This document shows positions 53,246 through 62,538 of a stretch of DNA of 64,000 nucleotides, piece by piece. The stretch spans positions 62,001-126,000 of the forward strand of contig NZ_SRLA01000001.1 of the NCBI RefSeq assembly GCF_004745825.1. Reading direction: 5' to 3'. The position numbers and the translations under genes are program-made. The notes under the pieces were generated by a model, which was given only the letters and a program-made list of their open reading frames with translations, did not search any database and was not told the DNA's origin. Source of the DNA: Hymenobacter fodinae (lineage in GTDB: Bacteria > Bacteroidota > Bacteroidia > Cytophagales > Hymenobacteraceae). Every line of letters starts with the position of its first letter. Position 1 is the stretch's first letter.

Positions 53246-53274
53246 ACATAAGCGGTATACCGGAGTAGGTACCC

Positions 53275-54702
53275 CTACTCCTTCACTACTTTCGCTACCC
53301 GCGAGGCAGTAGCCTGCCGGACAATGAGGAAGTACACGCCGTGGGGTAGCGCTGCGGCTTCCGGCAGTGCTATTTCAGAAGTGCCCGCCGGCAACTCCAG
53401 CTTTCGGGTAAGCAGCACCTGGCCTAGCGTATTATGGAGCGCAATGCTGGTGAGGCCAGCCTGGGGCACCACTACGCGGGCGTACAGCTCCTGGCTGAAC
53501 GGGTTGGGGTGAGCCTGTAAGGCAATAGACAACTCTGCTGAGGCCAACCTTACTACCTGAACAGAAGAGTATGATTCGGTGCCATCGTGGTCCTGCTGGC
53601 GCAAACGGTAGTACAGTACATCGGCGTTGTAGCGTCTGACGCTGGCATCGGTATACGAGTAGGTGGTTTGCTGGCCGGTAGTGCCGCGGCCCGCTACTTG
53701 GCCTACCGACTGAAACTGCTGGCCATTGGTGCTTACTTCAATGATAAACTGAGCGTTATCCTTTTCCGAAGCCGTAGCCCAGCGGAGCTGCACATCTGCC
53801 GCGCGGACTTCGGCCGCGAAGGAAATCAGCTGCACTGGTAGTGGGTTGGCGGAGTTGGAAACGGTCAGGCGGTCGAAGACGGTGGTAGTGGTGCTGATGC
53901 TGCGCGTAGCAGACGCGTCGGCCACTGAGCCCACCCCATTCCAGGGAGCAGTTTGGGTAGCCTGGCGCCAGATGAGCACCCGGGCAAAGTCCGTTAGGCC
54001 ATTGTCGTTATCGGGCAGCCAAGAAAGCGTAATCGGGACGGCGCCCGTGGGGGCCTGGCTCGTCGTCACCGTCCAGATCCGGTCGATGCTCTTGAAGCTG
54101 TTGAACGTGCCGTAGCTGGTGCCCGCGGTGGCGAGGCCGGCGGTGCGCGTAACCACTACCTGGCCTAGGCTTTGGCCGTTGCCGCCAATGGTGGCGCTGT
54201 TCGTGAAATCGGTGGCGGCCGTCACGTTGTCGCGGGTTACGCGCAGGTTGCCCAGCACGTAGCGGCCCGTCGCCTCGCCCGTCACGCTGGCTGCGTTGGT
54301 GAGGCTGATGGTAGACGTGGCGGGAGTGCGCACCATGCCATTGGTGAGCTTCAGCTCCTGCGTAATCGTCAGGTTGTCGGGCACAGTAACGCCCTGAGTG
54401 CTGGCGTTGTTTACCTCCAACTGGCCTAGCGTGGCGCCGCCCGCCGTGAGGGTTTGGGCCGCCGCGCCACTCAGCAGTACCCGGCCCGAAGCCGTAAGAG
54501 TGCCCGCATTGGTCAGGTTACCGAGCACCTGCACGGTACCCGCGTTGGTCAGTGTGCTGCCCGCCTTATTGTCGAGGGTGCCCGGTACGTAGAGCACCGC
54601 CCCCGACTGCACGGTGATGGTGCTGCCGTTGTTGGTCAGGCTCTGGGCAACACTCGCTTCGGCTAGGGCACAGAGCCCTAGTAAGGAGTAGAAAAACTTC
54701 AT
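53275..54702 (-). CDS. Secreted protein with a type IX secretion C-terminal sorting domain
   Basis: A 475-residue protein (ATG 54702; the frame is open to 54753). A signal peptide ends at SVAQS. Then come Asn/Thr/Gly-rich short repeats (GTVQVLGNLTNAGTLTASG), which suggest a beta-helix of about 100 residues. A fibronectin-like region (ADVQLRWATASEKDNAQFIIEVS) follows. The last ~80 residues are a T9SS type A sorting domain: HPNPFSQELYARVVVP, LYNTLGQ-like text HNTLGQVLL, and the end GVYFLIV...KVVKE. It is therefore exported across the outer membrane and possibly attached to the surface. It overlaps no neighbour, and it lies next to two other surface-type genes. Confidence 0.9.
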   Translation of the reverse strand: MKFFYSLLGLCALAEASVAQSLTNNGSTITVQSGAVLYVPGTLDNKAGSTLTNAGTVQVLGNLTNAGTLTASGRVLLSGAAAQTLTAGGATLGQLEVNNASTQGVTVPDNLTITQELKLTNGMVRTPATSTISLTNAASVTGEATGRYVLGNLRVTRDNVTAATDFTNSATIGGNGQSLGQVVVTRTAGLATAGTSYGTFNSFKSIDRIWTVTTSQAPTGAVPITLSWLPDNDNGLTDFARVLIWRQATQTAPWNGVGSVADASATRSISTTTTVFDRLTVSNSANPLPVQLISFAAEVRAADVQLRWATASEKDNAQFIIEVSTNGQQFQSVGQVAGRGTTGQQTTYSYTDASVRRYNADVLYYRLRQQDHDGTESYSSVQVVRLASAELSIALQAHPNPFSQELYARVVVPQAGLTSIALHNTLGQVLLTRKLELPAGTSEIALPEAAALPHGVYFLIVRQATASRVAKVVKE

Positions 54703-54718
54703 CCTAATAGTTAGAGCT

Positions 54719-55411
54719 CTAGCTGCGTTGAGGAAATACGCCTTCAACCGCAATGCAAAAGTTTAGGGCTAGATACGGTGGCATATTTTCGTGGGGCTGA
54801 TTGCCGCCGACCCCACTTACACTCTGGCCATTCATGGGAGTGTTTGTATTGTTGGCCATAGTAAACTGAGTACCGCCACGGCCATCATTGGCTAGCATGT
54901 TGCCGCCCGGAGAAGCAGCGTCGCCAGTAGTGGTAGAGGCAATCAGCTGATGGTTGTGAAACGGCATCTGAGCGTTATTAAGAGTAACTGTCTCCGTGCC
55001 ACTCATTTCACCTTGTATGTGAGGCGACAAGCCGGGGCCCTGCCCTTGCTGCATAGGGAAACGTCCACGCAGATCCGGTAGCGCAAAAGTTGTTTGGCCA
55101 TTACCACCATACATAGTACCCAGAATGGAGAATAAAGCAGTGTTTTGAGCAATGGATAAGATTTGTCCTTGGCAGAGCATATAGCCCCTTGGAGCGAAGT
55201 TGCCCGCAAACAGCATAATCTCTCCAACGAAGGGCTCCGTACCTTGCGTAGAAGCCACGCTGCGCGTGCCGGCCAGTGCGGGACCAGCCAACAGGCTGCC
55301 ACCAAGGAGGGCACCCAGACGCTTGAGCAGTCCCCGGCGCTGCGGCTCCGCCTGAGGTTGAGGAGTAGAAGAAGCTGGTACAATGCCAGCAGGAGTAGCC
55401 ATAAATCTCAT
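54719..55411 (-). CDS. Phage-tail-collar-domain (microcystin-dependent-protein-like) secreted protein
   Basis: A 230-residue protein. The N-terminal region has a basic stretch QRRGLLKRLGALLGG and a hydrophobic run up to GPALAG, which may be an export signal. The tail-collar domain follows: FVGEIMLFAGNFAPRGYMLCQGQ, ILSIAQNTALFSILGTMYGGNG, FALPDLRGRFPM, and PFHNHQ. Bacterial chromosomes often have such collar proteins (MdpB-like) outside prophages; here too no other phage gene is present. Start may be ATG at 55411 or at 55402. It lies 39 bases from the repeat-protein gene upstream and 17 bases before the T9SS gene; all three could form one operon. Confidence 0.85.
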   Translation of the reverse strand: MRFMATPAGIVPASSTPQPQAEPQRRGLLKRLGALLGGSLLAGPALAGTRSVASTQGTEPFVGEIMLFAGNFAPRGYMLCQGQILSIAQNTALFSILGTMYGGNGQTTFALPDLRGRFPMQQGQGPGLSPHIQGEMSGTETVTLNNAQMPFHNHQLIASTTTGDAASPGGNMLANDGRGGTQFTMANNTNTPMNGQSVSGVGGNQPHENMPPYLALNFCIAVEGVFPQRS

Positions 55412-55449
55412 AGCCGAGAAGAAAAATCAGGAAGAAGAGGAAGGGAGAA

Positions 55450-57060
55450 TTAATTGATGCGGAACCAGCCGCTGGTGGTGCCATTGACCACATACACGAA
55501 TTGCGCCGCGAAATTGGGAAGCAGGGTTCCCGTGCTGCTGGCGCTAGTAATGCTCACCGCGTCGGCGTCGAGGTTGGTAATGATCAGGGTTTGACCGTTG
55601 GTGCCGGTGCCCAGTGTGATGGCGCCGTTCGCACCGCTGTTGTTCGGCAGTACTACCATGCCCGTCGTGGCATTCAGCGTGCCCGTGCCCGTAGTGGGAA
55701 TAGCGAAGGTGCTGGTGGTCTGAATGTTGGTAGCGCCTGAAGTAGCGGTTTGCCAGCTGGCTAGGCCACTCGCATCAGAGGTTAGTACCTTGCCTGCGCC
55801 GGGTGTGCCCCCGGTAATCTTTACCTGGCCTGCCACTTCCAGCGTGGCGCCCGGAGTAGCAGTGCCAATACCCACGTTGCCGCTGGGCATCAGGCGCATT
55901 ACATCGCGGTAGTTCTGCGAGGCGTCGTTGTAAGTTCCCACGGCACTAGCACCTACCCGGAATCCTAGGCCTGTTTCGGCACCCCCAGCAGTTATGGATG
56001 CTGTGCTACCATCGTGGGCGATGAACAGGTGGTCCCAGGCCGCACTATTGCGTAGGCCCAGCGTGCCCTGCACGTCAAGTGTCTGCGCGGGTGTAAGTAA
56101 GCCAATGCCTACGTTGCCACCGTTGGGGTTCAGGCGGAGAGGGTAATTGGTATCAAGTGCGGCAGGGTTAGTGCTCTGAATCCAGTTGCCGGCCGTGCCA
56201 TTACCACCCAGGTCGAGGGCTAGGCTATTAGAGCCATCTTGGAACCGAGCGTATTGGCCGGCGCTCTGATTAGCATTTACGGTGGCGGGGTTACCCGTGC
56301 CAGCCCCCGTAACCATCAGACGAGTTGAGGGCGTAGGGCTACCAATGCCCAAATTACCCGTCTGCGTCAGCGTCATGAGGGTTTTGTTGACAGTGGAATT
56401 GTCATTCCACGTTACCCAGGTAAACGACTTGCCCCCCAGGTCTGGAATGCCCGACGACAAGGAGTTAGCCCGCATAAATATGCCCCAGCGGCCTAGGCCA
56501 CTGTACGTTCCGCTGGTGAAGGCATCCCAGCCACGCGTAATCAGCGGGGCATCGTTGGCATTCAGAATCAGACCGAAGGTTGACCGGCTATACAGGCTGC
56601 CATCAGTAGTAATACGCAGGCGCTCCGTGTTACCAGTCCGGACTACCACATCCTTGTTGTCGGTGGTGCCGATGAAGTCGGTGCCGGGGCTAGTGGTGCC
56701 CCCCACGCCGGGGTTGGTGCCAGGGTCAGTGCCCGTATTGCCAGTGCGCTGCCAAGCCGAGCTGGTGGCAGTACCCGAGGGCAACGCCACCCATACGCCC
56801 CCCTGAAAGTACCAGAAACCGGGCTGCGCCCCATCGGTCTGGAACACCAGCATCCCTTGCGAAGTGTTGGTAATAGCCGTGCGCTGAGCCGCCGTCATGC
56901 GCGGTATTAGCAGGCCCTTATTGTTGCCGGCGCCCGCCGAAATATCCAAGGCTGCGGCAGGGTCTGGATTAGCTGTGCCCACGCCTACAGACTGGGCTTT
57001 GGCAGATACAGCTAGGGCACTGAACGACAGGCCTAGCAGGTAACGGTAAAGGTGTTGCAT
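55450..57060 (-). CDS. Secreted protein with tail-fibre-like GIG repeats
   Basis: A 536-residue exported protein (signal peptide residues 1-22, ending SAKAQ). Four copies of the motif 'GNxGIG-x-x-x-P-x-x-x-L-x-V-x-G' are at residues ~24-41, 236-252, 316-332 and 395-412; the last three are spaced by about 80 residues. This motif is frequent in long surface or tail-fibre-like proteins of Bacteroidota. The C-terminus (ITSASSTGTLLPNFAAQFVYVVNG) has no T9SS signature and no S74 peptidase. A beta-rich, elongated shape is likely. Preceded by a good promoter and by an AT-rich gene-free region; it is first in the cluster with the collar and T9SS proteins. Confidence 0.78.
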   Translation of the reverse strand: MQHLYRYLLGLSFSALAVSAKAQSVGVGTANPDPAAALDISAGAGNNKGLLIPRMTAAQRTAITNTSQGMLVFQTDGAQPGFWYFQGGVWVALPSGTATSSAWQRTGNTGTDPGTNPGVGGTTSPGTDFIGTTDNKDVVVRTGNTERLRITTDGSLYSRSTFGLILNANDAPLITRGWDAFTSGTYSGLGRWGIFMRANSLSSGIPDLGGKSFTWVTWNDNSTVNKTLMTLTQTGNLGIGSPTPSTRLMVTGAGTGNPATVNANQSAGQYARFQDGSNSLALDLGGNGTAGNWIQSTNPAALDTNYPLRLNPNGGNVGIGLLTPAQTLDVQGTLGLRNSAAWDHLFIAHDGSTASITAGGAETGLGFRVGASAVGTYNDASQNYRDVMRLMPSGNVGIGTATPGATLEVAGQVKITGGTPGAGKVLTSDASGLASWQTATSGATNIQTTSTFAIPTTGTGTLNATTGMVVLPNNSGANGAITLGTGTNGQTLIITNLDADAVSITSASSTGTLLPNFAAQFVYVVNGTTSGWFRIN

Positions 57061-57563
57061 TGGTAGTGCAGTAGTTAAGAAGCTGATTATGATACTTCTT
57101 GGAAGAATTAAATATGATCAAAGGTATACTTATGAAGAATATATGTGAAATGCTATAGAATAAGTCCAATAATTTATGTATCTACATTATTTAAGTTATT
57201 ATCAACTGTGACTACGGTTGTGTAATCCATTATCCAGATTTCATTTTGGAAGATTCACTTATACATGAGTTAGTTGAACGATTAATAGAAAAAGCAACAA
57301 GTAGTACAATCCAGCGTCATGAATCCGAACTTGTTGTCAGAGATAAGATTATTGTTATAGTATAATTTATAATGAATTGGCTATGCGAAATATGCGTACT
57401 CATCATAACCCTTTAGCTCGGGCTAAGCTATTGCTTATGAGCACTAATGCAGGGCACACTATGTACTGAGCAGTAGCCTCCACCAAAAAGCCGTTTCTTA
57501 CCAAACTTTTTAGCCGTCGCGCGCATTTCTTTAGTTTACCCTGGCTCAGTCAGAGCTCCCTAT
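57061..57563. other. AT-rich gene-free region
   Basis: About 500 bases with a base composition strongly shifted to A/T compared with the window. It contains the promoter at 57119-57150 and the unmarked start region of radA. No gene, tRNA or structured RNA was recognised; no copies of the repeat families or of the TGGCCTAG motif are seen in it. Confidence 0.6.
57119..57150 (-). promoter_or_regulatory. Promoter of the GIG-repeat protein gene
   Basis: On the minus strand TTTC (57147-57150), 20 bases, then TACCTTTG (57119-57126), exact in the -7 element and one mismatch in the -33. A leader of about 50 bases would follow before the ATG at 57060. Confidence 0.62.
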
Positions 57564-58955
57564 ATGGCCAAGATCAAGACCCTATATTTTTGTCAGAACT
57601 GCGGCGCGCAATCCGCCAAGTGGATTGGTCGCTGCCCCTCCTGCGGCGAGTGGAATACCTACGTGGAGGAGGTTATTGAAAAGGCCGATACGGCTACAGC
57701 GGCTGGCGCCTGGAAGGCTTCTACCTCCGTGGGCGGCACCACTACCAAAGCCGCCAAGCCCAAGCCTCTGGGCGACATTCTGTATGAAGAAGAGTCGCGC
57801 CTCAACACTCACGATGGGGAGCTGAACCGCGTGCTGGGCGGTGGCCTAGTGCCGGGCTCTTTGGTGCTGATTGGCGGCGAGCCGGGCATTGGCAAGAGTA
57901 CCCTCATGCTCCAGATTGCCATGCACATGGGCAACCTGCGCATCCTATACGTGTCGGGCGAGGAAAGTGAGCAGCAGATCAAGATGCGAGCTGAGCGTCT
58001 GGGCAAGCAGCACCCTAACCTATACATCCTGACCGAGACGGGTACGCAGAACATCTTCCGGCAAATCGACCAGCTCCAGCCCAACGTTGTCATCATCGAC
58101 TCTATCCAGACCTTGCACTCTTCGCTGGTTGAGGCCGGAGCCGGTTCTGTGAGTCAGGTGCGCGAGTGTACCACTGAGCTGCTGAAGTATGCCAAGGATA
58201 CTGGCGTGCCGGTGCTCCTCATCGGGCATATCACGAAGGATGGCTCCATTGCCGGCCCCAAAGTTCTGGAGCACATGGTGGATACAGTGCTGCAATTTGA
58301 GGGCGACCGTCACCTAAGCTACCGCCTGCTGCGCACGGTCAAGAACCGGTTCGGATCAACCTCGGAGCTAGGGATTTACGAGATGCAGGGCAGTGGCCTA
58401 CGGCAGGTTAGCAACCCCTCCGAGATTTTGCTGAGCCAGCGCACCGAGAGCTTAAGCGGCATGGCTATTGGGGCCACGCTGGAGGGCAACCGTCCGTTGC
58501 TGGTAGAGGTGCAAGCCTTAGTGACGCCCGCCACCTACGGCACGCCCCAACGAAGCAGCACTGGTTTTGATGCCAAGCGCCTGCAGATGCTACTAGCGGT
58601 GCTGGAGAAGCGCAGTGGCCTCCGCCTAGGCCAGCACGACGTGTTCCTGAACATTGCCGGTGGCCTACGCCTCGATGACCCTGCCCTGGACCTAGCCGTG
58701 TGCGCCGCCGTGGTGAGCAGCCTCAACGACGTGCCTATTGCCGGTGAAGTGTGCTTGGCGGCGGAAGTGGGCCTGAGCGGAGAAATTAGAGCAGTCAGCC
58801 GCCTAGATCAACGCCTTTCAGAGGCTGAAAAGCTCGGGTTTGCTGAAATGTACATCTCCCAGTTCAACGCCCGTGGGCTCGATATTGCTCGCTACGGCAT
58901 CCGGGTTCATCCTTCGGGAAGGCTTGATGAAGTGCTGAATGGGCTGTTTGGCTAA
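57564..58955 (+). CDS. radA: DNA repair protein RadA
   Basis: A RecA-like, DnaB-like branch-migration helicase that works in recombinational repair. The 463 residues have a zinc finger C10-C13-C24-C27 (CQNCGAQ...CPSCGEW), Walker A GEPGIGKST near 105-113, Walker B VVIIDSIQTL, the RadA-specific KNRFGSTSELG, and a C-terminal Lon-like domain (EVQALVTPATYG, EVGLSGEIRAV). Length and motif order match well. It is monocistronic; a strong terminator follows. Confidence 0.97.
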   Translation: MAKIKTLYFCQNCGAQSAKWIGRCPSCGEWNTYVEEVIEKADTATAAGAWKASTSVGGTTTKAAKPKPLGDILYEEESRLNTHDGELNRVLGGGLVPGSLVLIGGEPGIGKSTLMLQIAMHMGNLRILYVSGEESEQQIKMRAERLGKQHPNLYILTETGTQNIFRQIDQLQPNVVIIDSIQTLHSSLVEAGAGSVSQVRECTTELLKYAKDTGVPVLLIGHITKDGSIAGPKVLEHMVDTVLQFEGDRHLSYRLLRTVKNRFGSTSELGIYEMQGSGLRQVSNPSEILLSQRTESLSGMAIGATLEGNRPLLVEVQALVTPATYGTPQRSSTGFDAKRLQMLLAVLEKRSGLRLGQHDVFLNIAGGLRLDDPALDLAVCAAVVSSLNDVPIAGEVCLAAEVGLSGEIRAVSRLDQRLSEAEKLGFAEMYISQFNARGLDIARYGIRVHPSGRLDEVLNGLFG

Positions 58956-59050
58956 GCTGAACCGTAGGGCCTGACCGGAGACAAGGGCATAGTTGCGGTT
59001 ACCAAGTCCACCAGACTCCTTCTGATTACGAGAACAATACACGGCTTTTA

Positions 59051-59100
59051 CCAGGGGCCACGCTTCCAGGAGTATTATCTTCCGGAAGCGTGGCCCTTGG
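59051..59100. terminator. Terminator of radA
   Basis: CCAGGGGCCACGCTTCC pairs with GGAAGCGTGGCCCTTGG around a loop of about 16 bases, 96 bases beyond the stop. The remaining gap to 59315 shows a TATCTTCG that may be a weak -7 element at 59220; nothing else was seen. Confidence 0.75.
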
Positions 59101-59315
59101 TTTATAGACCGGATAGATGGCATGCCCGGCAAGGGAGAGCCTACGTTCAAAACTTTGTCTTCGGGAACTCGTTACGAAAAAAGGGTGCTACCGGATTGGA
59201 CTTTCTTGTTTTTTCTGCCGTATCTTCGGTGCAGGAATTGGCTTTTACCGCGAATCACCTGACGAGAGCAGTCCTACCTGAATCCCCAAAGCGGACAATT
59301 CCAAGTCCCTCATGT

Positions 59316-60794
59316 ATGCAATTTCCTCTGATGGCCTCTAAATCCCACATTGCTACTGCCCTGCTATGGGCCGGTCTGCTGGTTGCCCCGGTCCTCGGGA
59401 TGGCCCAGGGCACGGTGGTTCTCACGGGCAAAATAAGCGGGCGCACCAACGATACCGTGGCCGTATCCATTCGGGAGAATCCGCTCGATCCGAAAGAACA
59501 GATTACCTACGCTCGCCTCGACGATAAAGGGGAGTTTCGGATGGCCGTTAAGGTGGATGGCCCTACCCGCGCCGACCTGGTGTACGGCGACGATGTGGCA
59601 GATCTGTTTTTGGAGCCTGGCAACCAGTTGGATATCCGGTTTAAGGGCTCTGATATGGCAAGCACCGTTCGGTTTAAAGGCAAAGGCGCAGAAACCAGCA
59701 CCTACCTGGCCGAGGTAGATGAGAAGTTCATCGAGAATGATGGCTTCCAGGTGCTGCCCGATAACATTATGCTCTATGAGCCCGGCTTTCTGTCGTTTCT
59801 GGACTACCGGCGCAAAGAAGAGCGCAAGTTTCTGGAGCACTACAGCGAGGACAACCAACTGAGCCAGGCATTTAAGGACTACGCCAAGGCTGAGATAGAT
59901 TACAGCTACGCCAACGACCGCCTGACCTTCCAGGACCTGCGCGAGCAAGTGGTAGCTACGGAGAGCCGTCTGAAAATGACGCCCGCCTACTACGAATTTC
60001 TCAATGATAAAGCCCTGATCAACAGCCCTAATTCAGTGGGCAGCGGCATGTATCAGGAGTTTTTGCTCAACTACATTCACTACTCCGCCGAGAGCAGTGG
60101 CAAGCGCCGCTCCGACCCTGATTTCTACCAAGTGTGCTATGACTTGGCCAAGAATCAGCTGACGGGCCCCGTAAAACCCATTATCATGGGCCGGGTTCTG
60201 CAGGAGTCGTTCCGGTTTGGGCACGTAAAACAGTCGGCGGCTATGCTGGCTGATTTTAAAAACGCCGATCCGCAGAACAAGTATTACCCCATTCTGCAGC
60301 ACGATTTCGAGTCGCATAAGGCATTCGCCATTGGCGCCCCGGCCCCAGATTTTACCCTCGTTTCCTCCAAAGGCGACTCAGTGAGCCTGAAGCAGTTGGC
60401 TGGTAAGCTGGTGTATATCAACTTCTGGCGCACTACTAGTGGCCTAGCCCTGCGCGACTTGCCCTATGCCGCGGAGCTAGCCAAGAAGTTCGACGGTAAG
60501 AACATCGTGTTCCTGAATATCGCCCTCGACGATAATGAAGGTGCCTGGAAGCAATTGGTACTCACTAAGCGCCTGCCCGGCGTACACGTACGAGCTAGTG
60601 GGGGCCTTCGCTCGGCAGTAGCCAAGGCTTACGGAGTACAAGATGTACCAGCCTATTTCTTGCTTGCTGAAGACGGGACTTTCCTCAATACCAAGCCCAA
60701 ACGCCTCAGCAGCCGCGCGGCAGTTGATGAAATCAAAGAGTCTTTCGGTAAAGCTAACACGTATAGCAGCACATTACCTGCGGGTAACAAGTAA
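59316..60794 (+). CDS. TlpA/peroxiredoxin-like thioredoxin-fold protein without a CxxC
   Basis: A 492-residue exported protein; the frame is open to 59097 but the signal peptide begins at ATG 59316 (or 59331, MASKSHIATALLW). Residues ~30-125 form a DUF4369-like beta domain (VVLTGKISGRTNDTVAVSI). The middle is helical. Residues ~340-480 are a TlpA-type thioredoxin fold: APDFTLVSSKGDSVSLKQLAGK, then NFWRTTSGLALRDLP at the place where W-C-x-x-C is expected, and VPAYFLLAEDG. With no cysteine in the active loop it cannot act as a thiol reductase, so a structural or binding role is probable. Confidence 0.8.
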   Translation: MQFPLMASKSHIATALLWAGLLVAPVLGMAQGTVVLTGKISGRTNDTVAVSIRENPLDPKEQITYARLDDKGEFRMAVKVDGPTRADLVYGDDVADLFLEPGNQLDIRFKGSDMASTVRFKGKGAETSTYLAEVDEKFIENDGFQVLPDNIMLYEPGFLSFLDYRRKEERKFLEHYSEDNQLSQAFKDYAKAEIDYSYANDRLTFQDLREQVVATESRLKMTPAYYEFLNDKALINSPNSVGSGMYQEFLLNYIHYSAESSGKRRSDPDFYQVCYDLAKNQLTGPVKPIIMGRVLQESFRFGHVKQSAAMLADFKNADPQNKYYPILQHDFESHKAFAIGAPAPDFTLVSSKGDSVSLKQLAGKLVYINFWRTTSGLALRDLPYAAELAKKFDGKNIVFLNIALDDNEGAWKQLVLTKRLPGVHVRASGGLRSAVAKAYGVQDVPAYFLLAEDGTFLNTKPKRLSSRAAVDEIKESFGKANTYSSTLPAGNK

Positions 60795-60811
60795 GGTGGC
60801 CCAAACTTAGG

Positions 60812-60866
60812 AAACGCCATAAAAAAAGCCGCTCAGATATGCTGAGCGGCTTTTTTTATGGCGTTT
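60812..60866. terminator. Bidirectional terminator, perfect palindrome
   Basis: AAACGCCATAAAAAAAGCCG and GCTCA pair fully with their complement, with a four-base loop. It separates the convergent TlpA-like gene (stop 60794) and the small gene at 60905. Confidence 0.93.
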
Positions 60867-60904
60867 GGTAGTTCATATCCGATTCTAGACCAGTGGTTAC
60901 TGGC

Positions 60905-61267
60905 CTAGGCGGTACGAAAGCCTGTAGCTTGCTTAATGGAGCGCTCGTTGCCAGTGGCGGGGTCAGAATAGCTATGCTCCCCAATCTCCACCGATACGCG
61001 CTTACCAAGTAGCTGTTTGGTGTCGAGGTCTTTGCCCGGTTCAGCATGGATGCCCACGGCTGCGTACAGGGAAAGCAAGATGGGCATAGCCGCCTGCGAA
61101 GTGTAGAAGCGCTGGGTCACGAAGCCTTCCTCGTTTTCCATGCGAGCGGCGAAGAAAGGCACATTTTGGTGTTCACTCTGGCCTTCCTGGATATCGGTAA
61201 TCTCTACGGTGTGGCGGCCGTCGGGCAGAAATCCTTTTTCCTGTCCTTTCTCAACTGAAATTTTCAT
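60905..61267 (-). CDS. Small soluble protein, unknown (DUF669-like pattern)
   Basis: A 120-residue protein from ATG 61267 (the frame begins at 61279). The text GFLPDGRHTVEITDIQEGQSE, then a strand, QRFYTSQAAMPILLSLYAAVG, and GKRVSVEIGEHSYSD resembles the layout of DUF669-type single-strand-binding-like proteins known from phages and plasmids. The likeness is by pattern only and rather weak. No phage neighbour is present. The upstream region (61268-61430) is AT-rich. The stop TAG is inside GCCTAGGCC. Confidence 0.5.
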   Translation of the reverse strand: MKISVEKGQEKGFLPDGRHTVEITDIQEGQSEHQNVPFFAARMENEEGFVTQRFYTSQAAMPILLSLYAAVGIHAEPGKDLDTKQLLGKRVSVEIGEHSYSDPATGNERSIKQATGFRTA

Positions 61268-61472
61268 GATCTGTAGCAAGGTTGGATATAGCTGGTATAC
61301 GCAGCTAAATTTATTAGGTTATAATACTAATATAAATAGTATATGAATGATGAATGCTCAAGCTGTCAAGAGATTGTGTTTACAGGCTGTTTTATAAGTT
61401 AAAACGTATGCTACGAGCCACTGGGAGCTTTTGCTGCCTTTGTTGTTAGCAGCACTGTACCTTTACTGCAGC

Positions 61473-62495
61473 ATGGCTTCCCTCCTCTCCGACGCGCTCA
61501 ACTTCGTTTCCAAGACCTCACCCGGGCGCCTCTGGAACGCCACGCAAGTGACGGGCGGCTATTTGCTTAGCAAGCTCACCGGTAAAGCCCGGCACTGGGG
61601 TCTGCCCGTAGCGCTAAGTTTTGAGCCGACTACCAGCTGCAACCTGCGCTGCCCCGAGTGCCCCAGTGGCCTACGCTCCTTCACGCGCCCCACGGGCATG
61701 CTACCCGATGAGCTGTTCAAGAAGACCATTGACGAGGTAGCCTCGCGGCTCTGGTATTTGATCTTCTATTTCCAGGGGGAGCCCTACCTGCACCCCAACT
61801 TCCTGGAGTTGGTGCAGTACGCCTCGCGCAAAGGCATATATACTGCCACCAGCACTAACGCCCACTACCTCAACGATAAGAACGCCCGCCGCACAGTGGA
61901 GAGTGGCCTAGACCGCCTTATCATCTCCCTCGACGGCACCACGCAGGAGGTATACCAGCAGTATCGGGTAGGTGGCAAGCTCGATAAGGTGCTGGAGGGT
62001 ACCCGCAACCTTATTAAGTGGCGGCGGGAGCTGAAGTCGCAGACGCCGCGGGTGGTGTTTCAGTTTCTGGTGGTGCGCCCCAATGAGCACCAGATTGCGG
62101 AGGCCAAGCAGTTGGCCAAGGAGCTGGGTGTAGACGATGTGTGGTTCAAGACCGCCCAGATTTACGACTACCACAACGGCTCCCCCCTCATCCCCACCAT
62201 CGACTATTACTCGCGCTACGAAAACCAGGGTAACGGTACCTGGAGCATCAAGAACAAGCTAGTGAACCACTGCTGGAAGATGTGGCACTCGTGCGTGGTG
62301 ACCTGGGATGGCCTAGTGGTGCCCTGCTGCTTTGATAAAGATGCCGAATACCGCCTCGGCGACCTGAAGCAGCAAACCTTCCGCCAGCTCTGGCACGGCA
62401 CCAAGTACCAGAAGTTCAGAGCTTCCCTGCTCAAAGGCCGCGACCAAATTGAGATGTGCCGCAACTGCACCGAAGGCACCAAGGTCTGGGGATAA
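61473..62495 (+). CDS. Radical SAM/SPASM-domain protein
   Basis: A 340-residue iron-sulfur enzyme. The 4Fe-4S cluster binding motif CxxxCxxC is C56-C60-C63 (SCNLRCPECPSG). The SAM-binding parts GEPYLHPNF and ISLDGTTQEVY follow. A C-terminal SPASM half holds extra cysteines in CWKMWHSCVVTWDGLVVPCC and MCRNCTEG, which bind auxiliary clusters. Similar proteins modify peptides or sugars. No short precursor-peptide gene is next to it, so the substrate is not known. The ATG at 61473 is chosen over 61431 because a near-consensus TACCTTTA lies between them at 61458, as a promoter might. GC-rich codon use equals that of its neighbours. Confidence 0.9.
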   Translation: MASLLSDALNFVSKTSPGRLWNATQVTGGYLLSKLTGKARHWGLPVALSFEPTTSCNLRCPECPSGLRSFTRPTGMLPDELFKKTIDEVASRLWYLIFYFQGEPYLHPNFLELVQYASRKGIYTATSTNAHYLNDKNARRTVESGLDRLIISLDGTTQEVYQQYRVGGKLDKVLEGTRNLIKWRRELKSQTPRVVFQFLVVRPNEHQIAEAKQLAKELGVDDVWFKTAQIYDYHNGSPLIPTIDYYSRYENQGNGTWSIKNKLVNHCWKMWHSCVVTWDGLVVPCCFDKDAEYRLGDLKQQTFRQLWHGTKYQKFRASLLKGRDQIEMCRNCTEGTKVWG

Positions 62496-62538
62496 GGGGA
62501 GTTTGCTAGGTGGCCTAGAGCCGATGTGAACCTACTTC

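Noticed and set aside
54719..57060. Tail-collar and fibre-like genes considered as a prophage remnant
   Set aside because: No integrase, capsid, terminase, lysis or baseplate gene is near; both proteins carry export signals, and a T9SS protein is part of the cluster.
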